A stretch of DNA of 43,376 nucleotides from Gammaproteobacteria bacterium (GTDB taxonomy: Bacteria; Pseudomonadota; Gammaproteobacteria; Steroidobacterales; Steroidobacteraceae): assembly GCA_016874235.1 (NCBI GenBank), contig VGUJ01000014.1:1-43376 (forward strand), given 5' to 3'. The translations under genes and the position numbers were made by a program. A model generated the notes under the pieces. It was not told the DNA's origin and did not search any database. It was given only the letters and a program-made list of their open reading frames with translations. Shown piece after piece: positions 36,810-43,376 of the stretch (positions are counted from its first letter, which is position 1; the number at the start of each line of letters is the position of its first letter).

Positions 36810-37901
36810 ATGGGAATCAAGTGCGGCATTGTCGGTTTGCCCAATGTGGGCAAGTCGACTCTCTTCAACGCCCTGACGCGCTCGGCGATCGCGGCGGAGA
36901 ATTATCCGTTCTGCACCATCGATCCGAACGTTGGTATCGTGCCGGTGCCCGATCCGCGACTCGATCAGCTCGCCGCCATCGTCAGTCCCGAGCGAATCCT
37001 GCCGACGACCGTGGAGTTCGTCGACATCGCGGGGATCGTCAAAGGTGCTTCGACCGGTGAGGGTCTCGGTAACAAGTTCTTGGCGAACATCCGCGAGGTC
37101 GATGCCATCGCGCATGTCGTGCGTTGTTTCGTCAACGATGACATCGTCCACGTATCGGGTCGTATCGATCCGCTCGCCGATATCGAAATCATCAATACCG
37201 AGCTTGCACTGGCGGATCTCGAGACCGTAGAGAAAGCGCTTCAGCGCGCCGAAAAAGCCGCAAAAGCGATGGATAAGGACGCGATCAAGGCAAAAGAGGT
37301 CATTCGTCGCGTCCGCGATGCGCTCAATTCCGGGCAGCCCGCGCGTGCGGTCGTGCTCGATGAGGTCGAGCGGCCCATCGTCAAAGAAATGCAGCTCCTG
37401 ACATTCAAGCCCATGCTCTATGTGGCCAACGTGCAGGAGGGTGGTTTCGAGAACAACGCCATGCTCGATACCGTTCGCCAGCATGCAGCGTCCGAAGGCT
37501 CCCAGGTCGTCGCGGTTTGTGCGGCGATCGAAGCCGAGATCTCGCAGCTCGACGATGCCGATCGGACCGAGTTCTTGAAGGATCTCGGCCTCGAGGAGCC
37601 AGGGCTCAATCGTGTGATTCGCGCGGGTTACGCCTTGCTCGGTCTGCAAACCTATTTCACCGCGGGCCCAAAGGAAGTCCGAGCATGGACCGTGAAGAAA
37701 GGTGCGACGGCGCCGCAGGCGGCAGGTGTCATTCACACCGATTTCGAGCGCGGGTTCATTCGAGCCGAGGTCATTGCCTATGACGACTACGTCGTGCTCA
37801 AGGGCGAGCAGGGCGCCAAGGAGGCAGGGAAATTACGCCTTGAGGGCAAGGAGTACATCGTGCGCGAGGGCGACGTGATGCACTTCCGGTTCAACGTTTG
37901 A
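36810..37901 (+). CDS. ychF: Redox-regulated OBG-type ATPase YchF
   Basis: This 363-residue protein has the P-loop [19 protein letters not shown], a switch region ([21 protein letters not shown]), a coiled-coil helical insert (about residues 130-200) and a C-terminal TGS domain ([20 protein letters not shown], ending [10 protein letters not shown]). YchF binds ATP in preference to GTP and associates with ribosomes. It starts 4 bases after the pth stop. Confidence 0.97.
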   Translation: MGIKCGIVGLPNVGKSTLFNALTRSAIAAENYPFCTIDPNVGIVPVPDPRLDQLAAIVSPERILPTTVEFVDIAGIVKGASTGEGLGNKFLANIREVDAIAHVVRCFVNDDIVHVSGRIDPLADIEIINTELALADLETVEKALQRAEKAAKAMDKDAIKAKEVIRRVRDALNSGQPARAVVLDEVERPIVKEMQLLTFKPMLYVANVQEGGFENNAMLDTVRQHAASEGSQVVAVCAAIEAEISQLDDADRTEFLKDLGLEEPGLNRVIRAGYALLGLQTYFTAGPKEVRAWTVKKGATAPQAAGVIHTDFERGFIRAEVIAYDDYVVLKGEQGAKEAGKLRLEGKEYIVREGDVMHFRFNV

Positions 37902-37914
37902 GGGCGTGGCGCTG

Positions 37915-38493
37915 ATGGAAGCGTTCCTCGTCTCCACCGGCATCGTGGCACTCGCCGAAATCGGCGACAAGACACAGCTGCTCGCACTCGTGCTCGCGGC
38001 CAAATACCGTAAGCCCGTCCCGATCATTTTCGGAATACTCATCGCCACGCTCGTGAACCACGCCGTGGCGGGCTACGTGGGGGCCTGGGTCGCCTCTGCG
38101 GTCGGGGCGGAACTCATGCGATGGATTTTGGGCGTGTCGTTTCTCGCGATGGCAGCGTGGATGCTCGTGCCTGACACACTCAATGACGACAAGCGCGCGA
38201 AGTCGGCGCGCTACGGAGTATTTCTCACGACCTTCCTCGCGTTTTTCGTCGTGGAGATCGGTGACAAGACGCAGATTGCGACAGTGGCCCTTGCGGCAAA
38301 GTATTCCTCGCTCGTCGCTGTCGTCGGCGGCACGACGTTCGGTATGATGCTCGCGAACGTCCCGGCGGTGTTGCTCGGCGAGGTTGCGGCAAAGAAACTA
38401 CCGATGCGTCTGGTCCACGGGGTTGCCGCCGCGATCTTCGCGTTGCTCGGGGTGCTCGTGCTGCTCGGCGTCGGCAGCGACTTCGTCGATTAA
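37915..38493 (+). CDS. UPF0016/GDT1-family cation transporter
   Basis: ATG 37915 gives 192 residues and has GAGGG at a usable distance; GTG 37906 is too close to it. The protein has six hydrophobic helices in two homologous halves, each with the family motif: ALAEIGDKTQLLALVLAAKY and FVVEIGDKTQIATVALAAKY. Relatives (yeast Gdt1, human TMEM165, bacterial MneA) move Mn2+ or Ca2+ out of the cytoplasm, so manganese export is likely. It lies 13 bases after ychF and converges with the Lrp-type gene. Confidence 0.9.
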   Translation: MEAFLVSTGIVALAEIGDKTQLLALVLAAKYRKPVPIIFGILIATLVNHAVAGYVGAWVASAVGAELMRWILGVSFLAMAAWMLVPDTLNDDKRAKSARYGVFLTTFLAFFVVEIGDKTQIATVALAAKYSSLVAVVGGTTFGMMLANVPAVLLGEVAAKKLPMRLVHGVAAAIFALLGVLVLLGVGSDFVD

Positions 38494-38506
38494 ACGACTT
38501 CGTCGG

Positions 38507-38974
38507 CTAGATTAGTCCGAGCGGCAATTCGGTGGTGTTCTTGGTCTCTTCGATCACCATGCGAGACTCGATCGACTGCACCCCGGGGATTTGCGCGAGC
38601 TTGCCTTGTACGAAATTGTTGAAATCTTCGATCGTGCGTGTGGCGACCAGCAAGATGAAGTCGATGTCGCCCATCAGCACATAGCACTGCAGTACCTCTG
38701 GGAAGCTCACCACCTTGTTCTTGAATTTCGGCAACGATTGCCAGCCGTGACTGGCGAGTTTCACATTCACGAACACCAGCACCTCGAGCCCAACTTTCTC
38801 GCGCGAGAGCAGCGCGACGCGTCGCTTGATGACGCCCGCTTGCTCAAGCAGGCTGATGCGACGCCAGCAGGGCGACTGCGAAAGCCCAACGTCTTTGGCG
38901 ATATCGGCCGTGGAACGCGTGGCGTCACGTTGGACCTCATCGAGGATGGCGATGTCGTGTTTATCGAGCTTCAT
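38507..38974 (-). CDS. bkdR: Lrp/AsnC-family regulator, probable BkdR
   Basis: ATG 38974, with GGGGA about 8 bases upstream, gives 155 residues. It has the Lrp helix-turn-helix (RSTADIAKDVGLSQSPCWRR) and the C-terminal ligand-binding RAM domain (VVSFPEVLQCYVLMGDIDF). It diverges from the branched-chain keto-acid dehydrogenase genes, the same arrangement as bkdR in Pseudomonas, where the protein activates bkd genes with branched-chain amino acids. The specific role is inferred from position and family. Confidence 0.88.
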   Translation of the reverse strand: MKLDKHDIAILDEVQRDATRSTADIAKDVGLSQSPCWRRISLLEQAGVIKRRVALLSREKVGLEVLVFVNVKLASHGWQSLPKFKNKVVSFPEVLQCYVLMGDIDFILLVATRTIEDFNNFVQGKLAQIPGVQSIESRMVIEETKNTTELPLGLI

Positions 38975-39087
38975 GGATAATGTCCCCATAAGTACACAAG
39001 ATATTGGATAAGTTATTCTCAAAATGGTGGCCTGGCAAACCGATTTAGTTAGGCTCGTTAGCAAGTACTGATTTACTCTCGCCTCTC
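38975..39087. promoter_or_regulatory. bkdR-bkdA1 divergent control region
   Basis: This 113-base gap is more AT-rich than its surroundings. GATAA-G-TTATT (39007-39017) is a near-palindrome of the kind Lrp-type proteins bind. On the minus strand, TTGCCA (39038-39033) and TAACTT (39015-39010), 17 bases apart, form a plausible bkdR promoter whose -10 box overlaps the palindrome, which would allow autoregulation. No clear bkdA1 promoter box was found. Confidence 0.4.
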
Positions 39088-40341
39088 ATGACATCTCGCT
39101 TTCACGTTCCAGCGGTTCCCGCAAGGCCCGGCGAGCAGCCGGATTTCAGTTACGTGAAAGTTGCGGCGGCGGGCGATGCGCCGAGGCCGCCGATTAATGT
39201 GCCGGTGCTCGGCACTGCGCCGCTTGCCGAAGATTTGGTGCGAGTGCTCGATGACCGTCATCGCGCCGTGGGACCGTGGGCACCGAAGCTCGATGCCGAG
39301 ACGCTGCGGCGGGGTTTACACACCATGATGCTCACGCGCGCGTTTGATGATCGAATGCAACGCGCGCAGCGACAGGGTCGTATCACGTTCTACATGCGCT
39401 CGCTCGGCGAAGAGGCCGTGTCGGCTGCCGCTGCGATCGCGCTTCGCGATGGCGACATGTTGTTCCCGTCGTACCGCAACCAAGGTTTATTTCTCTCGCG
39501 CGGGCTCTCGCTCGTCGATCTCATGTCCCAGTTGCTCTCGAACTCGCACGACATGTGCAAAGGTCGGCAGTTGCCCGTGATGTATCACTCCGCGGAGCGC
39601 AGAATTTTCTCGATCTCCGGAAATCTCGCCACTCAGTTCCCGCAGGCGGTCGGTTGGGCGATGGCCGCAGCGATCAAAGGTGAGACGGATATCGCTGCGG
39701 CGTGGCTTGGAGAGGGCAGTACGGCCGAGGCGGATTTCCATCACGCCCTGACTTTCGCCAAGGTGTACAAAGCGCCGGCTGTTCTCAACGTCGTCAACAA
39801 CCAATGGGCGATTTCGACCTTCCAGGGTTATGCGGGTGGTGAGCAGCGCTCGTTCGCAGCACGAGGACCTGGCATGGGCATCGCCGGCCTCCGCGTCGAT
39901 GGCAACGATTTTCTCGCGGTTTACGCGGTGACCGCGTGGGCGGCGGAGCGGGCGAGAGCGGGTCATGGAGCCACCTTGATCGAGCACGTCACCTATCGAG
40001 CGGGCGCGCATTCCACGAGCGATGACCCCGCTCGTTATCGTCCAAAAGACGAATTCGACGCCTGGCCTCTGGGTGACCCGGTCGATCGATTGAAGTCCCA
40101 TCTCGTTACCCTGGGCGAGTGGGACGATGCCCGTCACGAATCGCTCTCAAAAGAGCTCGACGAGTCCGTCACGGGCGCCTGGCACGAGGCCGTGTCGTAC
40201 GGCACCCTCAACGAGGGGCCGCGCCTCGATCCCTCACTGATGTTCGAGGATGTTTTCAAAGAATTACCGCCGCACCTACTCGCGCAGCGCGATGAGTTAC
40301 TCGCAGAACTGGCGGAGCGAGGGGAGTCAGACCATGCCTAA
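39088..40341 (+). CDS. bkdA1: Branched-chain 2-oxoacid dehydrogenase E1 component, alpha subunit
   Basis: This 417-residue protein has the TPP-binding motif GEGSTAEADFHHALTFAK through VVNNQWAIST (about residues 208-246). A substrate-channel region reads TFYMRSLGEEAVSAAAAIA, and the phosphorylation-loop homologue is THRAG-type (YRAGAHSTSDDPARYR). It decarboxylates the keto acids of Leu, Ile and Val with the beta subunit. The N-terminal 60 residues are longer than in pyruvate dehydrogenase alpha, as in BkdA1. It overlaps bkdA2 by 8 bases. Confidence 0.94.
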   Translation: MTSRFHVPAVPARPGEQPDFSYVKVAAAGDAPRPPINVPVLGTAPLAEDLVRVLDDRHRAVGPWAPKLDAETLRRGLHTMMLTRAFDDRMQRAQRQGRITFYMRSLGEEAVSAAAAIALRDGDMLFPSYRNQGLFLSRGLSLVDLMSQLLSNSHDMCKGRQLPVMYHSAERRIFSISGNLATQFPQAVGWAMAAAIKGETDIAAAWLGEGSTAEADFHHALTFAKVYKAPAVLNVVNNQWAISTFQGYAGGEQRSFAARGPGMGIAGLRVDGNDFLAVYAVTAWAAERARAGHGATLIEHVTYRAGAHSTSDDPARYRPKDEFDAWPLGDPVDRLKSHLVTLGEWDDARHESLSKELDESVTGAWHEAVSYGTLNEGPRLDPSLMFEDVFKELPPHLLAQRDELLAELAERGESDHA

Positions 40342-41353
40342 CATGAACATGGTTCAGGCGCTCAACTCGGCGATGGATATCATGCTCACCCGCGATCCGA
40401 GCGTGGTGGTGCTGGGCGAGGACGTTGGGTATTTCGGCGGCGTTTTTCGTGTGACCGAGAGCTTGCAGAAAAAACACGGTGCCTACCGCGTGCTCGATAC
40501 GCCGATTGCCGAAGGCGGTATCGTCGGCGCGGCCGTCGGCATGTGTGCCAACGGCTTGCGGCCGATCGCGGAGATCCAGTTCGCCGACTACATCTACCCC
40601 GCCTACGATCAAATCGTGAGTGAAGTGGCTCGTCTGCGCTATCGCAGCGCCGGTGCGTTCTCGGCGCCGCTCACGATCAGAACACCCTGCGGCGGCGGCA
40701 TCCGGGGTGGGCAGACGCATTCGCAGAGTCCCGAGGCCGTCTTCGCACACGTCAGTGGCATCAAGACTGTGATGCCCTCAAACCCGTACGACGCGAAAGG
40801 TATGTTGATTGCGGCCATCGAAGACGATGACCCGGTCATATTCTTTGAGCCGAAGCGTGTCTACAACGGGCCATTCGATGGTGAACCTGACAAGCCCGCT
40901 CAGTCTTGGGCGGAACACCCCAAGGCCGAGGTGCCCGAAGGTTATTACACCGTACCGATCGGCCAGGCTGCCGTGACCCGCGAGGGCAGTGCGCTCACCA
41001 TCGTGACCTACGGGACGATGGTGCACGTGAGTCTTGCGGCGGCCGAGGCGCTCGGCCTCGATGCCGAAGTCATCGATATTCGTAGCATGGTGCCGCTCGA
41101 CATCGACACCATCGCGGCATCGGTAAGCAAGACGGGGCGCTGCCTCATCGCTCACGAAGCCACGCGTTTCGCGGGTTTCGGCGCTGAGCTCTCTGCATCC
41201 ATCCAAGAGCACTGCTTCTGGAATCTCGAAGCGCCGATCATGCGGGTAGCGGGTTGGGATACGCCCTATCCGCATGCGTTCGAGTGGGAATACTTCCCCG
41301 GCAAGCGTCGCGTGATGAACGCGCTCCGTCGGCTCATGGGAGAAGCGGCATGA
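40334..41353 (+). CDS. bkdA2: Branched-chain 2-oxoacid dehydrogenase E1 component, beta subunit
   Basis: ATG 40334, with GGGGAG 7 bases upstream, gives 339 residues; a longer frame upstream lies inside bkdA1. Transketolase-type motifs are LGEDVGYFGGVFRVTESL, DTPIAEGGIVGAAVGM, IQFADYIYPAYDQIVSE and RTPCGGGIRGGQTHSQSPEA. The C-terminal domain contains AEVIDIRSMVPLDIDTI. It completes the E1 heterotetramer. The stop overlaps the bkdB start as ATGA. Confidence 0.95.
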   Translation: MPNMNMVQALNSAMDIMLTRDPSVVVLGEDVGYFGGVFRVTESLQKKHGAYRVLDTPIAEGGIVGAAVGMCANGLRPIAEIQFADYIYPAYDQIVSEVARLRYRSAGAFSAPLTIRTPCGGGIRGGQTHSQSPEAVFAHVSGIKTVMPSNPYDAKGMLIAAIEDDDPVIFFEPKRVYNGPFDGEPDKPAQSWAEHPKAEVPEGYYTVPIGQAAVTREGSALTIVTYGTMVHVSLAAAEALGLDAEVIDIRSMVPLDIDTIAASVSKTGRCLIAHEATRFAGFGAELSASIQEHCFWNLEAPIMRVAGWDTPYPHAFEWEYFPGKRRVMNALRRLMGEAA

Positions 41354-42573
41354 CGCGACACGTGATGCGACTGCCCGACCTCGGCGAGGGCACGGTATCG
41401 GCCGAGGTCATTGCCTGGAAGGTGAAGCCCGGTGATGTGGTGCGCGAAGACTCCCCGCTCGTCGAGATGTCGACCGACAAAGCGGTCGTCGAGGTGCCTT
41501 CGCCCGTTTCAGGTCAGGTCGTTTCCGTCACCGGTCAGCCTGGCGATGTCATCGCTGTCGGCGCCGAGCTCGCAGTCTTCGAAATCGAAGCCAAGACCGC
41601 TGCGCCCGCGACGTCGGCTCCTGCTGCGCCAGCCCCGACGACAACGCCCGCCAAGGCCCCTCCGGCGGTAACGGCTGCAGCATCGCCTGCCTCATCGGCG
41701 AAGTCATCGACTCAGGCAGCGGCCGCAGGTGCCGTGGTGTCGTCCAGTCGAGTCATGGCCTCGCCGGCCACGCGCCGACGCGCGTTCGAGGCGGGTATCG
41801 ACCTTGCAACGGTTTCGGGGTCGGGCCCCCAGGGGCGCGTCCTCGCACTCGATGTCGAGCGCGCGCGGAGCGGTGGACCCGGTATCACGGAAATCCCGGT
41901 CATCGGCGTGCGTCGACTCATCGCGCAGCGCATGGCCGGGGCTAAACGTGTGGCACCGCATTTTGCATACGTCGAAGAAGTCGACGTGACCGAGCTCGAG
42001 GCCTTGCGCGTGAAGTATAATGCGCAGCGTCCCGCGGGTGCCGCCTCGCTCACTTATTTGCCCTTTATAGTCCGCGCGCTTGCCGCGGTACTCAAAGATT
42101 TTCCACAGTGCAACGCGCTCTATGATGAAAAGCGCAACGTCCTGCTACGTCATGCGGCGGTTCACGCGGGTATCGCCACCCAGACTCCGGATGGTCTCAA
42201 GGTGCCGGTCGTGCGAGAGGTGATGACGCATGATCTCGAGGGGCTTGCTGGAGAGATTCGCCGAGTGAGTGAGGCGGCCAAGCTGGGTCGGGCGCGTCGT
42301 GACGAGCTCTCGGGCTCCACGATCACTGTGACGAGTCTCGGCAAGTTGGGCGGTATCGTCTCGACACCGATCCTCAATCTTCCCGAGGTCGCCATAATCG
42401 GCATCAATAAGGCCGTGGAGCGCGTGGTCGTCATCGACGGAAAGATGGTGATTCGACGGATGATGAACCTGTCGTCGTCGTTCGATCACCGCTTCGTCGA
42501 CGGCTTCGATGCCGCCGCCATGATTCAGGCACTCAAGACGAAACTGGAATCACCCGCCGAAATCTTCGGCTGA
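41350..42573 (+). CDS. bkdB: Dihydrolipoamide acyltransferase (E2) of the branched-chain dehydrogenase
   Basis: ATG 41350 gives 407 residues. One lipoyl domain carries the lipoylated Lys in EMSTDKAVVEVPSP (about residue 43). An Ala/Pro-rich linker leads to the E1/E3-binding domain (ASPATRRRAFEAGIDLATVS). The catalytic domain ends with SSSFDHRFVDGFDAA, the acyltransferase active site. No E3 (lpdV) follows; the complex must use a lipoamide dehydrogenase encoded elsewhere. It converges with the biotinyl remnant 8 bases away. Confidence 0.95.
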   Translation: MTRHVMRLPDLGEGTVSAEVIAWKVKPGDVVREDSPLVEMSTDKAVVEVPSPVSGQVVSVTGQPGDVIAVGAELAVFEIEAKTAAPATSAPAAPAPTTTPAKAPPAVTAAASPASSAKSSTQAAAAGAVVSSSRVMASPATRRRAFEAGIDLATVSGSGPQGRVLALDVERARSGGPGITEIPVIGVRRLIAQRMAGAKRVAPHFAYVEEVDVTELEALRVKYNAQRPAGAASLTYLPFIVRALAAVLKDFPQCNALYDEKRNVLLRHAAVHAGIATQTPDGLKVPVVREVMTHDLEGLAGEIRRVSEAAKLGRARRDELSGSTITVTSLGKLGGIVSTPILNLPEVAIIGINKAVERVVVIDGKMVIRRMMNLSSSFDHRFVDGFDAAAMIQALKTKLESPAEIFG

Positions 42574-42581
42574 TCGGTCTT

Positions 42582-43118
42582 TCAGTCGGACTTGAAATCG
42601 ACGAGGGCGACGGCCTCGGCCACGTGCACGCCTTCCGACACGTGCACGTGCTCGATCACGCCATCGGCTGGCGCAGTCAGTATGTGCTCCATTTTCATCG
42701 CCTCCAGGGCGAGTAACGCTGCGCCGCGTTTGACGCGATCTCCCGCTTGGACATGTACTGCGACGACGCGCCCTGGCATCGGTGAGCGTAAACCGCCGCT
42801 CGGTGCATCTCCCGAGTCCGTCGATTCGCGAGGATCGACAATCCGCACGGCAGCTTGAGGCCCGTCAATCAGTACGTGGGCCGTGCGATCGTGCAGGTGT
42901 CCGTGCACATAGTGTGATACGCCATCGACCCACAGGGCGAGCCGACCATCTTCGGCAGAGCAGGCGCGCAATTCGAGCGTGAGGGCGCTCGGGCCGTCGA
43001 GCGTGGCGATGCCGCAGCCGCCCGAACGTGGCGCGAGAAGTACATTCGCGACTATCGACGTGGGTTCGCGCTCGCCGGTATCGACCCCGGGCTCCCCATC
43101 GCCGCCGCAGGTGGTGCA
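42582..43118 (-). pseudogene. Remnant of a biotin-dependent acyl-CoA carboxylase alpha subunit (biotinyl domain)
   Basis: The frame encodes a C-terminal biotinyl domain with the biotinylation motif EAMKMEH, preceded by LRSPMPGRVVAVHVQAGDRV. Ahead of it is a stretch like the BT-linker end of methylcrotonyl- or propionyl-CoA carboxylase alpha (DGRLALWVDGVSHYVHGHL). The frame is open back to a stop at 43119-43121, but the biotin carboxylase part (about 450 residues) is absent. The only usual start codon is TTG 42971, without a ribosome-binding site. A decayed gene end is the best reading; a stand-alone 129-residue biotin carrier from TTG is the alternative. It lies tail-to-tail with bkdB. Loss of an mcc-type leucine-degradation gene would fit the neighbourhood. 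Confidence 0.6.
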
Positions 43119-43150
43119 TCATTGACACCCAAGACCCGGAGTAGAAAACG

Positions 43151-43376
43151 ATGACGGCCAGCCCCAAGAACGCGCCTTTTGGCAGCATCCTCACCGACAC
43201 CATGGCGGTCGCTTGGTATCGCGAGGGTGCATGGTCGCCGATGGAGTTACGCCGTACGGGACCTCTTGAGATGCATCCGGCTGCCCATGCGCTGCACTAC
43301 GGTAGCGCCTGCTTCGAGGGCTTCAAGGCCTATCGTCATCCCGATGGTTCGGTGCAAGTGTTCCGTCTTGCGCGAC
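43151..43376 (+). CDS. ilvE: Branched-chain amino-acid aminotransferase, 5' part
   Basis: The frame starts at ATG 43151, with GGAG about 9 bases upstream, and runs without a stop to the window end (75 codons). MAVAWYREGAWSPMELRRTG, HALHYGSACFEGFKAYR and DGSVQVFRLAR match the N-terminus of fold-type IV branched-chain aminotransferases. It interconverts Leu, Ile and Val with their 2-oxo acids, which the adjacent bkd enzymes oxidise. The PLP lysine lies beyond the window, so an intact gene cannot be confirmed. Confidence 0.88.
   Translation, partial: MTASPKNAPFGSILTDTMAVAWYREGAWSPMELRRTGPLEMHPAAHALHYGSACFEGFKAYRHPDGSVQVFRLAR

Overview
This window comes from a high-GC proteobacterium, most likely a gammaproteobacterium of the Xanthomonadales/Nevskiales/Steroidobacterales type. 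Two things suggest this. The right half has the gammaproteobacterial housekeeping order prfA | TPR protein-lolB-ispE-tRNA-Gln-prs-rplY-pth-ychF, the same order known from Pseudomonas. The rest is rich in TonB-dependent receptors and amino-acid catabolism. Almost all DNA is coding, most operon genes are joined by ATGA/GTGA overlaps, and no gene-free stretch exceeds about 300 bases. I saw no insertion sequence, prophage, CRISPR array or rRNA.

Left part (1-13.1 kb): the 3' end of a geranylgeranyl-reductase-type flavoprotein and a small membrane protein; a large TonB-dependent receptor closed by a strong terminator; a convergent PhzF-family isomerase; then a TPP riboswitch that heads a thiamine uptake and salvage operon (outer-membrane receptor, PnuT permease, thiamine-kinase-like phosphotransferase, abutting a [2Fe-2S] ferredoxin). 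A membrane-anchored RraB-like protein follows. On the minus strand an OmpR-type regulator, its histidine kinase and gpmA form a unit. Divergent from it is an unrecognised polytopic membrane protein whose leader carries a perfect inverted repeat.

Middle (13.1-27 kb): a minus-strand tyrosine-catabolic unit (hpd, a VOC protein, a fumarylacetoacetate-hydrolase-family protein, a MarR regulator), followed closely by the giant NAD-dependent glutamate dehydrogenase. Together they could take the 4-hydroxyphenylpyruvate and glutamate made by tyrosine transamination. Divergent from hpd is a methionine-cycle unit: a SahR-like ArsR regulator, metF and B12-dependent metH.

Right part (27-43.4 kb): mtgA, ppiB, prmC and prfA on the minus strand, with a plus-strand membrane gene wedged between prmC and prfA and no hemA beside prfA. 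Next come the lolB-ispE-tRNA-prs-rplY-pth-ychF block and a GDT1/UPF0016 cation transporter. Last is a branched-chain amino-acid block: an Lrp-type bkdR, divergent bkdA1-bkdA2-bkdB, an orphan biotinyl-domain remnant, and the start of ilvE at the window edge.

I do not see a clearly unprecedented system. The points most worth checking are the SahR-like regulator with a degenerate methyltransferase domain, the thiamine operon with its start codon inside the riboswitch, the tyrosine operon with an orphan VOC enzyme and no hmgA, the membrane-tethered RraB, the unknown membrane protein, and the decayed carboxylase fragment. All calls rest on reading motifs and gene order; no database search was run.
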